Assembly (NCBI GenBank): GCA_916613615.1
Contig: OU744730.1
Location: 22,384,406 to 22,448,405 of the forward strand
Direction: 5' to 3'
DNA: 64,000 bases
From: Steromphala cineraria
Taxonomy: Eukaryota; Mollusca; Gastropoda; Trochida; Trochidae
A program made the position numbers and the translations under genes. Below, piece after piece: positions 14,107-23,520 of the stretch (positions are counted from its first letter, which is position 1; every line of letters begins with the position of its first letter). Under the pieces are notes generated by a model. The model saw only the letters and a list, made by a program, of their open reading frames with translations. It did no database searches and was not told the DNA's origin.

Positions 14107-17100
14107 GGTTCTGCTACAACTACAGTTACAACTACAACTTCGAACTACAACTACAACTACAACTACAACTACAACTACAACTACTACTTCTACTACTACT
14201 ACTACTACTACTACTACCACTGCTACTACTACTACTACTACTATTTCTACTACTAGAGATTTTCTTTCACTATACAAAGTGATTGCTAAATCAAGGACGT
14301 AAACGTATTCATGTCTATGTTTTTTTAATTCCTAGGGATGTATTTATCATCACAGTCATCGATGTTGCAAGTGCTGTCTACTTTGGCCTTGCGTTCTTCG
14401 CCATCATCGGACACGTTGCCTATCTACGAGGAGTGACAGTGGACACCTTTCAAACAGCAGGTGCCCGTATAAATAAATATATATATTCAAAAGTTAAAAC
14501 ACACACAACACCAATAGACTCCTACTAGTTTCATTGTAATCTTCAGGGTGTACAAAACAGTTGTACAAACACAACTGTTTTGTACTCCCTGAAGATTACA
14601 ATGAAACTAGTAGGAGCCTATTGGTGTCGCTACGCCTAGGAGATCCACGATTCAAACAGGAGGTTATTGAGCGATACACCTCGGGAAAGTGGGTATATCT
14701 ATAACATATATATATAGATATATACTTGACCATAGATAATAAGATGTATATAACATAACAACTGTAAACGTATATTGATTTTTTACAAAGAATGTTTACG
14801 GTATCTAACGAGACACATATTTTATGAGGTTTATCCTTAACTGAACGGATTGAATATGTTCCAGGAATGGATCTGGGCTTCATAGTGTACCCAGAAGCGA
14901 TAGCGGCTCTCCCCTACCCCCAAGTGTGGACGGCTCTCACCTTCATCATGTTGATCACTCTCGGCTTCGACACTTTGGTAAGTTCCTCCGCATTTTCTCG
15001 GTGGTTTAGGTTTTAGACATATTCTATTCATTGGCAATAAATTGGATACAAATCAAAAACCTTCTCTCTAATATTTACATTAAACATGATTTGCATTGTG
15101 TATACAAGATGGACAGAAGAGAACACTGATAGAAATAAAACAATTGTACAATGACAACTTTTAAACGAACCTCGTTTTCTCACTAGGTTTTGAAGTCAAA
15201 TCTGCATTGTTACTGTACATTGATAGTCGTTGTTGAATCTCAACTTTGTTTGTAAGGAAAGATATCTATTATAGGTCTTAAACAACTACTTTTATCTGTG
15301 CAAATATCTCATTGTATACCAACAGGATTATCTTCCATTGTCTACCAAAAACAAAATGGTTTTGAAACGAATATCAAAATCTATTGGCACGACGCGCGAC
15401 TTGTTATATTATGTTTATATTTCAATGACATACGAAATATACCGCTAGACAAAAGTTTAGGCTCAGTGTTGGATGAAATATCATATTTTCTAGCTCATAT
15501 TACATTAAAAGTAGTGACTTTATTTTATTCTACATGTTTGAGCATCAATGCAGTAGCCATTATGTTAGGAAAGCGTAAAAATTACCAGACCAAAACAATG
15601 TACCACTGTCCTTAAAGATGGACTGATATGCGATATGGCAACTTTCGGGATTCATGAAATAGGGATAACCATTTGACATTGACTCAACTTAATTTTTCTG
15701 AAATCGACCTAGTAACGGCTAAATTGCGACTTTATAAATACACCGCCAAATGAGGCCGGCGAACAGAATAAAACGCGCTGAAGCGTGACTGCCTCGTGAC
15801 GTGTTAGAAGGAACGGGTTTTCCTCGATGTATGCCCTCGTTATGTAAAACAACACAAGCTAATTGTAAAAGCCTAAAGTTTAACCGTCGATTAAACATAC
15901 TAAACATCCTCCAAATATCTCAAACTTTCAACAAATCGTTAGTTAAGTTAATCATCTTGCAATTTCTATTTATGAGTTTGTAAGACAATGAAAAAACGAT
16001 AATGTGCGCATAATCCTACATCATGCAGTTTGCCTCGAACCCGGATGTGTTTTCGCCATAACCAATGTGAACTGTAACATCTGCGTGCACAGTTGTTTGT
16101 TGTTATTGGAAATTGTTACAAAATTAGCACAGCAGAATGGACTCGTCCAATTTAGAGAGTGACGTATCACTTTCCATGGAATGTTAGTCATCCTGATCAC
16201 AATCGTTATATTCAAATGACAGGGGCGATGCTTTGCCTACGTATACGAGCCAAAAGAAAGTTCAAGTGACATAGAAGCAGGAGAAGAGTATACATGCGAC
16301 GGAAATGGAGAGAGATTGAACGACTTCAAGATGCATTTCTGTTACGGTTTATTTTCACGATGTTAACATAATACCCTTACTTGTAACAAAACTATTTTGT
16401 TACAAGGACTTCCATATAAACCAATTTCAAAGAAATGCCATTGACTTCATTTTGCATCATGATAAACATACTTATTTCATTTAATGATGGATAAGTTACA
16501 ATTCTCAATGAAAGGCATGTATTGGATGATGACTGATGTCTTGTTTAAACCATTATTTTAATAGGGCATCGCAGATGAAGATATAAATAATTTCAATGAC
16601 AATCTTAATGTTTTCATTCTTATACATAAAGAAGAACACCAGCGATGCTTTCCAGTTGAGGATTTATTTAAACTTGGTGCTAACATTCATAGATATGTTT
16701 CATCAAGAAATCCATTTTGGCAAAATATATTAGATGCCTGGAACATCTATACACAAAGAACTTAATTAAGTACCCCCCTATTTTGTAAAATGAATTTGGG
16801 TGTTCTTGGACTATTTGGATTAATTTGATTTATTGACCACTCCAGATATAACAATTGCTTTTATTGACTATTTAATTGAACTTAAAACCGCTAATGTGCA
16901 AAAATAACAAAACAATTAGAAAAACTGTGAGACTACTGAAATTTGGCCAAATAAAACCAAATGAAGAAGATAGATCTTTAAGACTTTAACGCTTTTGAGT
17001 TAATACTATTTATCCAATTTTATTTGTAGATGCCATGTTGCGAGGTAGTTGTGGCTGCAATAGTGGAGCTTCAACCCAAATTTCAGAAACGTCAGTGGGC

Positions 17101-19871
17101 GGCTTACGCTGCAGTTCTGTTGCCGTCCTTCCTGTGCTGCAATGTGTTCATGTTAAAGGTGATCAGCTTTATCGTTGATGTAACCATTCTCTCCCCACAG
17201 ACTTAGATAAAGTAAAGATGTTGATCTAGTCCCTCTTGGAATTAGCCGAGTTGGTGGGCTAGAAATGGAATCTGGTTGGATACAATCAAAGCTTGTCCTT
17301 GTGGCGAGAAATATACTTTCAATGCGAACAGTTTGACCGCCGACTGAATATTTTCAAAAGGTTTTTGGTACAAATTTTCCGTAAGGGGAAACAAGCGGAA
17401 GCTAGGGATTTGGTCTAATAATCCGAGGATTGGTTCATGACATTGATGTACCTCTGATTAGAGAGAATTAGAGACTAGTAAATGATACTCTTAACTCATA
17501 TTTGTCCTTTGAAGAAACAAGTATCTCGAACAATATTTCGAACAATCTTGAGATGGTACTTATCTTGAGATTTTACCTGTACAAACTGATACCTCTCTGC
17601 TCCACAGGGAGGTCTGTACGTGTTCACTCTGGTTGACTGGTTCTGTTCCTTCCCATCTATTGGTCTGATAGCTTTTGGTGAGACCACAGTCATCACCTGG
17701 ATATACGGTTTGGAATATTCTCATTCTAGCAGTCAAAACTTACTTTCAACCTGCTTAAAAATAAAATGTAAAGGGTGTTTTACATGATCAAATAAGAATT
17801 TCCTGTAAACCAAAATGTATGGTATGGATTTAAGTTGTAAAGTTGAAAGTTTGGAGCAATTTAAATAAAGACTATTACTTGAAGTCGGGCTTTTTATATG
17901 AAGTCTTGGCATCTTGTATAATCAAACAGCTTTGCATCCCAGAACGGTTTATTTCCTTTAGATTGAAAAACATTATAGCTATGTGTATGTTTTAAGGTGT
18001 AGAGTTTTTAATATTCATTTTCTTTTTTGTCATCAATTATTTCTTAGCCTGATATCGAATAATATGGTTATATTGAAGGAGTGGATAGATTAAATGAAGA
18101 TGCAATAAGGATGTGGAATAAAACAATACCTCCCTTTATGATCATCGGGATGAAGTTCGTCTGTCCTCTCTCGTTTGCTGTAAGTATGAATTACTGAATT
18201 TTGGCTCATGTTTGTATTCATTTTGTATAATTAAAAATAAATTACATACGTTGTCTTAAGTTTCAGCTCTAGTGTATAAACATTCATAATGCAGTACAAA
18301 TAGTACTAAAGTGTAATTCTCCATTCCAGTCAGACCACATCTTCCTCACAAAGCTTACAAAAATGGTTTCCAAACTTACTCATATAAGTCTTGCTCTCGA
18401 CACTTGATTTTTCTGTGCTTGCTCTCTGGCTTACTTTAAGGGAAAGGCATATTCCAATGAGAAATCCCTTTACAAAACTACATCGAACTGAGAAAAACAT
18501 GGCGGTCTTTCTGTCGAAGTCAGTCGACTGAAAAAGGTTTAGAGAGAACGAAGCAACAATACAGTACTGTGCAATACAGACCGATATATTTTACTTACTT
18601 TCACGTTTAATCAATCAGTGCAAGTATTTCAAAACCGAAAACCACCGAGATTTAGAATTATTTTAGAAGAATTGGCAAACTTGATTTAACGAGGTCAATC
18701 AATACAGATAAAAAGGAGCGTCAGTGATTGGTTATAATAAGGGAAATAACTCGAGGTAACACATTATCGACAGAGAGCGATGTCATCAAACCAGAATAGT
18801 CGAAGGGTCGAAATCCATGACTGGCATTTTACCCATGCGTTGGAAGATGCTCAGACCTTTTAAACCGTAAGCAATTTACAAAATATACTGAAATAATTCT
18901 CATTTATTCTCATTTTCAGGTTATTTTGAGTTACTCGTTTTATACATACCGCCCTCCCAAATATGGTGATTACATATACCCAGGCTGGGCTAATGCGATT
19001 GGCTGGCTTATCGCACTGGTGCAGCTCATACCAGTTCCGGTTTTGTTTGTATGGACAGTCTACAAAACACACGGAGTCTCCATTAAACAAGTACAAAATC
19101 TTGTTAAAACTTCAGTAAAGCATCCTACATTTGTAACCTGAAAAGCTCACTCAAAAGTGATTATTGCATTGAAAATGTAATTGTTCATTGTAATCAATAA
19201 TTCATTGCGCTCATTTTTTTTTAAGTCTATATTAATAATGCATTTGTAACTTCTAGAAATGGCACATGTGTGATAGTTTTGTTTAAGTTTTGTTTAAAGG
19301 GGCAGTAGCACGTTTTTTGATAATTTTTTATTTTGAATTTTTCACTGATAATTGTAAGTTAATGTTAAATGTATTATTATGACAGTGTCAAAAATCTCAT
19401 TACACAAGCCAATCAGCCATAGTCAGAGGACAAAGTATGAAGATTAACTTATAATCCATTGGCGGCCATTTTTGTGTGAACACCTTTAATTCATTTTGTG
19501 TAAGAAATAGGAATCGCACGGCTAAACTTTACGTTATATATATAACTTATTAGTGCGTCATTTAGTTTAAATATATTGTCTATCAATTGGAACCATTAAT
19601 TTTCATTTTCCTGACATCAGATTATATTCCCCCTTAAAACGTGCTACTGCCCCTTTAAGGACTACATGGAGATGCAATTTCATCATTGATTTGATAATTC
19701 TATAACACCAAGTTTACATCTTCTTTTTTTCAGAAACTGCTAACTGCTCTTAAACCTGATCAACGATGGCTACAAGATCAAGAAATGACCCGTGAAAGAA
19801 TACCTCTCTCAACAGACAATGTTGTGGAAGACAAACCGACAGGACAAAGTTGTCAGGACAGGATGATTTAA
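595..19871 (+). CDS. SLC6 family Na+-coupled neurotransmitter/amino-acid transporter, 5' end missing
   Basis: Twelve exons: 595-726, 3075-3363, 3957-4089, 5574-5708, 13909-14012, 14336-14460, 14865-14977, 17030-17158, 17608-17707, 18079-18179, 18920-19090, 19734-19871 (TAA). All junctions are GT-AG and phases join without a break, giving about 555 residues. SLC6 proteins usually have 600-650, so the N-terminus and TM1 lie to the left. Family marks in order: GAFLIPYF (TM2), GQYS, WNICPPFKG, LPWTSC and WNTPLC with several N-glycosylation sequons in the large second extracellular loop, LTDGLEH, SLGLAYG (TM6), NKFKNNCLRD, YPEAIAALP, LGFDT (TM8, Na2-site Asp kept) and WIYGVDRL. Substrate cannot be told. 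Known role of the family is Na+-driven uptake across the plasma membrane. Exon 10 has a weak acceptor (ttgaag|G), chosen because it alone restores the family's WIYGVDR phase. Positions expected to bind chloride differ from the family norm (see findings). Confidence 0.93.
698..2283 (+). repeat. Minisatellite of about 82-bp units derived from an exon-donor junction
   Basis: About 18 imperfect units of 73-90 bp run from the end of SLC6 exon 595-726 into its downstream intron. Each unit contains a version of CTCTGTAACCTCTGTCCAC followed by CCTTCAAAGGTAG and, further on, AAAGGGTGACACTAT. The first unit is the exon end itself: the last ~29 coding bases and the real splice donor. Units near 1540-1950 read CAAAGAAAG, so the GT is lost; many others keep AAAG|GTA. 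An unrelated stretch near 2050-2130 interrupts the array. Confidence 0.85.
3495..3511 (+). repeat. (ACTT)n microsatellite
   Basis: About four tandem ACTT units in the intron after SLC6 exon 3075-3363. The rest of introns 3364-3956 and 4090-5573 shows no recognisable element. Confidence 0.6.
5956..6138 (-). repeat. 3' LTR of the Gypsy element
   Basis: 183 bp, matching 10885-11067 base for base as far as can be read. It is the downstream LTR because the element is on the minus strand. ACGGG target duplication lies at 5951-5955. Confidence 0.95.
6139..6152 (-). promoter_or_regulatory. Polypurine tract of the Gypsy element
   Basis: On the minus strand this reads AAAGAAAGGGAGAA directly before the 3' LTR, the expected place for the plus-strand DNA synthesis primer. 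Confidence 0.75.
6429..10751 (-). CDS. Gag-Pol polyprotein of Ty3/Gypsy retrotransposon
   Basis: Single uninterrupted frame of 1440 codons. The start chosen is the ATG at 10751 (context AATATGGCGG); the frame stays open to 10805 but without an earlier ATG. Domains: Gag with two zinc knuckles (about residues 229-263, the second C-X2-C-X4-H-X4-C), aspartic protease with DTGA at 345-348, reverse transcriptase with LRQGY, LPFG and a DD catalytic pair in NNRDDILI, RNase H, an H2C2 zinc domain, and integrase with D, D and E in MDFGGPYP, TDNGPPF and NGEAESF. Gag and Pol share one frame, so no frameshift signal is needed. Odd: two RNase H positions that are normally Asp read Glu (VEAS) and Ala (TAHKP). 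The C-terminal tail is Pro/Thr-rich. Confidence 0.93.
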   Translation of the reverse strand: MAEGGQAEQQIEVLVHTDSRSLQAQPFIPSSDQISTRKLWEEWLESIEREFRFFKITDPTDKKDALIIFGGKEISRLSKSLPDPPGGANEFEKLRTKLNGYFTPKRNKHHARYLFLRMKPLTNESICTYASRLREKAQGCEFDANCDERILEHIIQTIDNKTLIQKTINKSWTLSQFLTEASQVEDVALQVNQMREELDTPSSVHQVSRRSRGRFKRHSQTNSRQYPQCTYCGLTSHAPGRNCPAYGKTCRSCGKSNHFHSMCRKSRTNREDCKLSNKSENSKKKNKVKKVSEQEVSDASSDDLFFNQVSKHLTVKVVKNIKDDTQNSKLIPVKIDDVNVFVEPDTGADVNLMDEHQFKSFTNRTQNLPVLRASNCQLTALQKKIQVKGEFKTVIRNQTCGIETTVIVIRGHMNSPPLLGRESLTKLGMMKISPEGTFQEKNDLRIKNITSITEKSTQVQKILSEYKHVFEGVGRFRDPVTKKEITVTLPMRSEAVPIAQKARPVPYYLKKPLKVLLDNGVKNDLFEKCDADHPITWCSPLVVQPKPRFTSKHPEELTSDMIRASTDLRIPNKYMERCRIIQGPIVEDFTHKFHECTVFSKMDLRQGYQQLSLDDASRDVVTFSTPWGNYRPKTLPFGAKTSQDVFDETMYRIFGDIPMCLNNRDDILIGGRDIQEHDETLRIVLKRASDYGITMNRQKCQFQVKEIEFYGYVFTDGKLKPAPSKVEAVRKCERPNSKEEVGSFLGMIGFLSKFIPRYSTLTAPLRELTQKDVKFKWGQEQEDAFESLKQQITEDSTVAYFNPQRPITVRVEASYHEGLSAGLFQTTEKGLQPVHFISRTMTHTEKRYSQTEKDALAVKWAKQRFRMYLLGAPRFKIVTAHKPIIPMFNRANIKLSPRIEKWVMEMQDADYEMVYEPGRDEQDPLDFLSRHPLPETGSDSTERVVRHVTETENAVVMKRIVKENSKDPQLQKIKERVLHEDWEKHKSDPDIAPFYPVREEISEIGGLMLRLNRIIAPRCLQRTLIKAAHSLGHLGTTKTKRMLREKYWFPSMDSMVETITKQCYECQVANKDHRKEPVKLTNIPRKEWDTVSMDFGGPYPDGHYNLVVIDKRTRYPEVATVMSTSVSSTKKHLRRMFTTHGVPNKVETDNGPPFNSRDFADFAKEEGFTHHRVTPLHPRANGEAESFMKVLNKTEQISHLNKSKEDRETMLNNMLIGYRSTPHPATGISPYKALMNREVRIKLDYEDLTLSAESSDVIAERDMDYKLKAKRNSENKFTKEHSMIIGDYVLLKQQKRNKWSTSYEPMFYVIFKIHGSSISARRLSDGREITRDSSHFKQVNAVVENLNYKQTDTEDWRERLMQSTAIINNEEELAEPVVTNEQSNVTTTPLRRHPATAATSPATPTPTPPVATSTPTAARSLTPRPTRVRQKPAYLSDYVT
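10871..10884 (-). promoter_or_regulatory. Candidate tRNA primer-binding site of the Gypsy element
   Basis: Minus strand reads TGGCTACGAGGATG immediately after the 5' LTR. The initial TGG fits the complement of a tRNA CCA end; which tRNA is not clear from the sequence. Confidence 0.55.
10885..11067 (-). repeat. 5' LTR of the Gypsy element
   Basis: 183-bp LTR, identical by eye to 5956-6138, followed on the + strand by the second ACGGG (11068-11072). Confidence 0.95.
11363..11506. repeat. 144-bp palindromic (foldback) element
   Basis: Arms of about 65 bp: GTTATCATGAGAGTGTGTTT at 11363 pairs with its near-complement ending at 11506, around a GCGAGCC/GGCGAGC centre. Typical of a foldback MITE; no target duplication was recognised. 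It sits in SLC6 intron 4. Confidence 0.75.
12164..12402. repeat. Inverted-repeat element with GGGCAAAG/CTTTGCCC motifs
   Basis: CAGGGCAAAGCGCGCCCCCT (from about 12164) is mirrored by AGGGGGCGCGATTTGCCCTG (to about 12361), outlining a ~197-bp element. Directly after it, 12363-12402 is a short palindrome, GGGGCAAAGTGCCC then GGGCGCTTTGCCCC, and 13047-13066 repeats its first half. Intron 4 is otherwise featureless between 11520 and 13600. Confidence 0.55.
13614..13700 (+). repeat. Copy of a TGACGTCA...ATGGCG sequence block
   Basis: GTGGTGTGTCG-TGACGTCA followed by ATATGGCGTCCCC. The same motifs occur in inverse orientation at 11068-11113 beside the Gypsy LTR. The short frame starting at the ATG near 13682 has no recognisable product. 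Confidence 0.4.
14069..14255 (+). repeat. (ACT)n / (ACA)n trinucleotide microsatellite
   Basis: Long run of ACT, TAC and ACA triplets between SLC6 exons 13909-14012 and 14336-14460. The long frames across it encode homopolymers and are not genes. Confidence 0.95.
14508..14627. repeat. 120-bp near-perfect palindrome
   Basis: Left arm begins ACACCAATAGACTCCTACTA, right arm ends TAGTAGGAGCCTATTGGTGT; about 57-bp arms around a 6-bp spacer near 14565. It lies in the SLC6 intron between exons 14336-14460 and 14865-14977. No clear target duplication. Confidence 0.85.
15719..15907 (-). pseudogene. Possible PIF/Harbinger transposase C-terminal remnant
   Basis: The minus strand encodes RLLQLACVVLHNEGIHRGKP, resembling the conserved VLHN segment near the end of Harbinger-type nucleases. 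The fragment is short, in an SLC6 intron, and no other transposase motif is seen, so this is tentative. Confidence 0.3.
16560..16764 (+). pseudogene. Possible LINE ORF fragment
   Basis: Open stretch of about 67 codons ending TAA, containing SSRNPFWQNILDAWNIY, a pattern like the segment between reverse transcriptase subdomains of some animal LINEs. No catalytic motif is present. Low confidence. Confidence 0.25.
18338..18460 (+). repeat. Diverged partial MITE related to 20411-20604
   Basis: Shares CATCTTCCT at its start, GTTTCCAAACT, and TTTCTGTGCTTGCTCTCT with the element nested in the LINE downstream. No matching right end is visible. It lies in the SLC6 intron 18180-18919. Confidence 0.6.
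19294..19658 (+). mobile_element. TTAA-flanked MITE, family A, copy 1
   Basis: TTAA + AGGGGCAGTAGCACG at the left and CGTGCTACTGCCCCT + TTAA at the right: TTAA duplication plus terminal inverted repeats, as in piggyBac-type MITEs. Body shares long stretches with 26782-27145, 29161-29509 and 43896-44259, for example CCATTGGCGGCCATTTT. Ends 75 bp before the last SLC6 exon. Confidence 0.9.
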
Positions 19872-20195
19872 GATCTGAAAAGAACAGTTTCGGTGTCAAA
19901 ACTAATATTAACCCTTTGGACCCATATTCCAACACTTGCGTCAATCATTAACTTTTAAAGGAATGAAAGAATCACCTTTCCCTGCAGATTTCCTTTGTTG
20001 CTATATACATACAAAGAACTGTTGATTAAAGTATTCACATATATAAGCGAATTGACCTTCTTCCGCATACGTGTTTTCGAAACATATTCTCTACTCTGCC
20101 GTCCATCTACAAACAGGCAATCTTGTCCACATAGCAAGAGGCATTCGTAATTTCCTGGAAAAAAGGCATCCTCTCTTATTCAAAAATGTTTATCA
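19872..20195. other. SLC6 3' UTR and flank
   Basis: Follows the SLC6 stop. No second gene is seen; the LINE body becomes recognisable at about 20196. Confidence 0.5.
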
Positions 20196-21993
20196 CGTAG
20201 AAAACATAAGTTATATGTAGCCTTTGTAGACTTTAAAAAAGCGTTTGACTCTGTAAATAGACATAAACTTAGGTATTGTTTACGTAAAGCCGGCGTCAAG
20301 GGGGAAAATGTACAAAATGATAAAAGCAATGTATTCAAATGTAAAATCGTGTGTAAGATGTGGTAGAGATGTAACCGATTACTTAGATTGTCCCATGGGC
20401 CTTACTCGGCTCATCTTCCTACGCAGAGCCTAAAAGGCCAGTTTCCAAACTGTCATTTTATGCCTTGCTGCATAGCCTTGAGTTTTCTGTGCTTGCTCTC
20501 TAGTCTGTAGGGGCACTAAAGCAGCATAGAAAAGTAAAGTCTCTGCAGCAAGGCATAAAATGACAGTTTGGAAACTGGCATTTTAGGCTCTGCGTAGGAA
20601 GATGTACTCGGCTTAGACAAGGCTGTATTGCTAGTCCATTATTATTTTCATTCTCTATTAATGAATTATACTACGACGTTGCGCATGATGGTATAGACAC
20701 GGTGTACAATTGTTTCCAGACATGTTAGAGTTATTCATACTTCTATTTGCAGACGACGTTATTTTGATTTCTGAAACAGTTATTGGCTTGCAGAACCAGT
20801 TAAAAATTCTGGAAAGTTACAGTAAGGAATGGAAATTGTCAGTTAATCTTGATAAAACAAATTTTGTAATATTTAGAAGAGGGGGCCCCATTGCATCGAA
20901 AGAGAAATGTTTTTTTCCAGGGGAAATCCATGAACATAGTTAACCACTATAAGTGTTTTGGTGTATTATTTACATATACAATGAATATGATTTGTGTCTA
21001 AGAGTAAAGAAGGCTTTTATTTCGATTTTATCTATTTCGAATGATTGTGGGGTCTTATTCCGGAATGTTTTTTTCAAACTCGTTGATGCCCAAATACAAC
21101 CAATTTTACAATATGGATCGGAGGTGTGGGGTTTTCAACGCTTCGACTGTTTAGAGAAATTGCATCTTATGGCTTGTAACAAGTTTTTAGGTGTTGGATC
21201 AACTACTCCTAATTGTATGGTCTACAGCGAGTGCGGAAGATATCCCCGCTATATAAATTCCCAAATAAGATGTTTGAAATATTGGCTTAAGATCCTCACA
21301 ATGCACGAAAGTCGCCTTCCAAAAATTGCCTATAATATGGTTGTGGTTTTGTTTGGTTAAACCAAGGTGTTGGTGATTTTAATATGTTTTGGAAGGAATT
21401 CCGTGAACGTTCAATCAATATGTTTTTTCAAAAATGGCATTCAACCCTAGAAACAAGTTCGCATTATGACCTATATAAATCGTTTAAGACACTACTGTAA
21501 CCAGAGCGTTATTTATAACATTTCTTACCTTCAAAAGCAGCAGCATCACTTTTACACCATATAGACTAGGCTTGATGGATATAATTATTAATAAAGGAAG
21601 AAAATTGTCCATTGCGAAGTGTGAAAGAATATGCCAGTTATGTAATAGTGCAAAAGAGGATGAAGTCCATTTTACTTTTGTTTGTCCATGGTATACAGAT
21701 TTACGAATGCAATACATTTCGGATAGATACTTATCAATATCCCCACTGGAAGCATTTGTATCAATTATAACTTGTAATGATACTTCAACAATTATAAATC
21801 TAGCGATGTACATGAAGTATGCACAAGATCTTCGTGGCGAAATTCTGAAATCTAGGTCTATACTACACTAGTTTGTGTAATATATCGTGAACTTTGTATT
21901 ACTATTTATAACATGAAATTGTAACTCTCCTGTATACGGGCCGGAGGCCTTGAATGCAATAAACTTTGTCTGTCTGTCTGTCTGTCTGTCTGT
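20196..21993 (+). pseudogene. Decayed non-LTR (LINE) retrotransposon, 3' part
   Basis: Broken reverse transcriptase frames in order: LYVAFVDFKKAFDSVNRHKL (RT block A) near 20210, YLDCPMGL, LRQGCIASPLLFSFSINELY after the nested MITE, LFADDVILISET (catalytic DD, frame 20710-20943), ILQYGSEVWG and IRCLKYW (frame 20953-21360), then a C-terminal zinc motif CQLC...HFTFVC (frame 21572-21871). The 3' end reads GGCCGGAGGCC, AATAAA and a (CTGT)n tail at about 21967-21993. Frameshifts and stops show it is dead. The 5' portion (endonuclease) is missing. Confidence 0.85.
20411..20604. mobile_element. MITE nested inside the LINE
   Basis: About 194 bp with long terminal inverted repeats: CATCTTCCTACGCAGAGCC at the left, GGCTCTGCGTAGGAAGATG at the right. 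Flanked by the 8-bp duplication TACTCGGC (20403-20410, 20605-20612). Removing it rejoins the LINE reverse transcriptase. An 8-bp duplication suits hAT or P-type transposons; no coding capacity. Confidence 0.88.
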
Positions 21994-22299
21994 ATCCGGT
22001 ACCGATGGTTTACAAAGGACCATCTCTCCTCCAAATATAATTCATTGGCATCAACCAGGTGTCTTTTATTGAACTTCCATGAGTAAATTCTGGGAGTGGT
22101 GGCACACACGATGTTAAGGATTTTCTGAGAGTGTCCTTACTGTGATGGTTTTTTCAGAGTATCGAGGTACGATCGGAATTCTTTTCAATGTATAAGTAAG
22201 CAATTTGGGTGATATCAGGTCAATGAGTACATAATCTGAAATATGGGATGTGCTATTCACACTCCATGTCAAGGAAGCCATTGATCACATTTGTTCTTC

Positions 22300-22700
22300 C
22301 AGGGTTTTCTGAAAGTGTCCCCAACACAGATGCGTACCGTAAGTTTGTTCACTTGTTTTTGGATCTTAGTATAAATATCATGTTATCTGGATTTAGTTTG
22401 AACGTCAATTAAAAAGCTTCAGCAAAACTGAGAACGGTTCATCTGCAAGTGTTTATGTGTTAAATAATCATTCTGTAACAAATGTTTTGGATCGGTCAGT
22501 CTCTGATGCAAGACGTTGAATTTTTGCATGATGAAAAAGGCATCATAAATTTTTTTCAAAATCTGATTTTTAAACATTCCGATAAAATAATATAGATATC
22601 AATCTTCTGAGAAAAGAATCAGCGGACTCTGTGGACAATTAGGACATTTTGACCTCTGGTCACTTCAATGTCCTGACAAAAACGTTTAATTTGACATAAC
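22300..22700 (+). repeat. Dispersed ancient repeat, copy 1
   Basis: Shares ordered blocks with 45885-46340, including AAGTTTGTTCACTTGT, AAATATCATGTTAT and CTGGTCACTTCA-TG-CCTG. Divergence is high and no termini are clear. Confidence 0.5.
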
Positions 22701-22717
22701 AATATGTTACTGTTACA

Positions 22718-22930
22718 CAGGGTTCGAAATTAGCACTAGCCCGGTAGCCAATGGCTAGCGAAAAAGATGCTAGGCTAGTAAAATGCAATGACTGGTACTC
22801 CGAAGGACTAGTTAGATTTTTAGTTCTTTTGATTATGTAGATGTATTTGGCTAGTTGGAATGTGTTAAGGCTGGTACTCTCAGGAATGCACGAATGGCTA
22901 GTACAGCAATGGGACTAATTTCGACCCCTG
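22718..22930. mobile_element. hAT-like MITE
   Basis: Terminal inverted repeats CAGGGTTCGAAATTAG and CTAATTTCGACCCCTG; the CAGGG start is typical of hAT elements. The interior is rich in GGCTAGT/ACTAGCC words. The flanking 8-bp duplication is not clear. Confidence 0.65.
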
Positions 22931-23520
22931 ATGTACAATGATTTTTAACTGATGTAGATTGTTTTCCGTGAGCTGTATAATGGAGATTAGGATCTTTTCA
23001 GTAGGAAAATGCTCCAATCAAATTTGAATTTGTTTTCAAAGACCATACATCACTAATTTATGCATTTACATTTTGATGCAATTATGCGTTACATGAGTTT
23101 GTGACATTTAAATGTTTGAGATTAATTGGCCCTTTTCACAATGAGGTTTTCAGATAAAAGTCGGATACATCAGAGATTGATCGTGAAAGAACTATCGTAT
23201 GATGTCACGCTTTTTTTAGGTAAAGAAGTAAGAATAAGTCAGCCAATCACTAAGAAATCTCCAATGAACGTGCAACCAGAAGGTACTTTACACCTCTGAT
23301 GATTGTTAGCGCTCCAGTCTAAGCGCTCCTACTCCAGCCTCGAGAGTTTCCTGTTGACTCGCCCCTTGCTGAAAACATTTGAACACAACAAATCTGGTCG
23401 ACAGTCAAATGACCATGCAAATGCCTGTAACATTACAAATGGCGGAATATGGACATCGTCTACAATACATACATCCAGTGAAATTGCAAACAAAACGCGA
23501 AACCGACGAAATTGGAAAGC

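Noticed and set aside
13951..14302. Long frames on both strands coding Leu, Tyr, Thr, Val or Ser runs
   Set aside because: They cover the (ACT)n microsatellite; the real exon here is only 13909-14012.
14576..14695. Readable segment PEDYNETSRSLLVSLRLGDPRF as an extra SLC6 exon
   Set aside because: It overlaps the palindrome, and the flanking exons already join in phase (TAG|MDLGF) without it.
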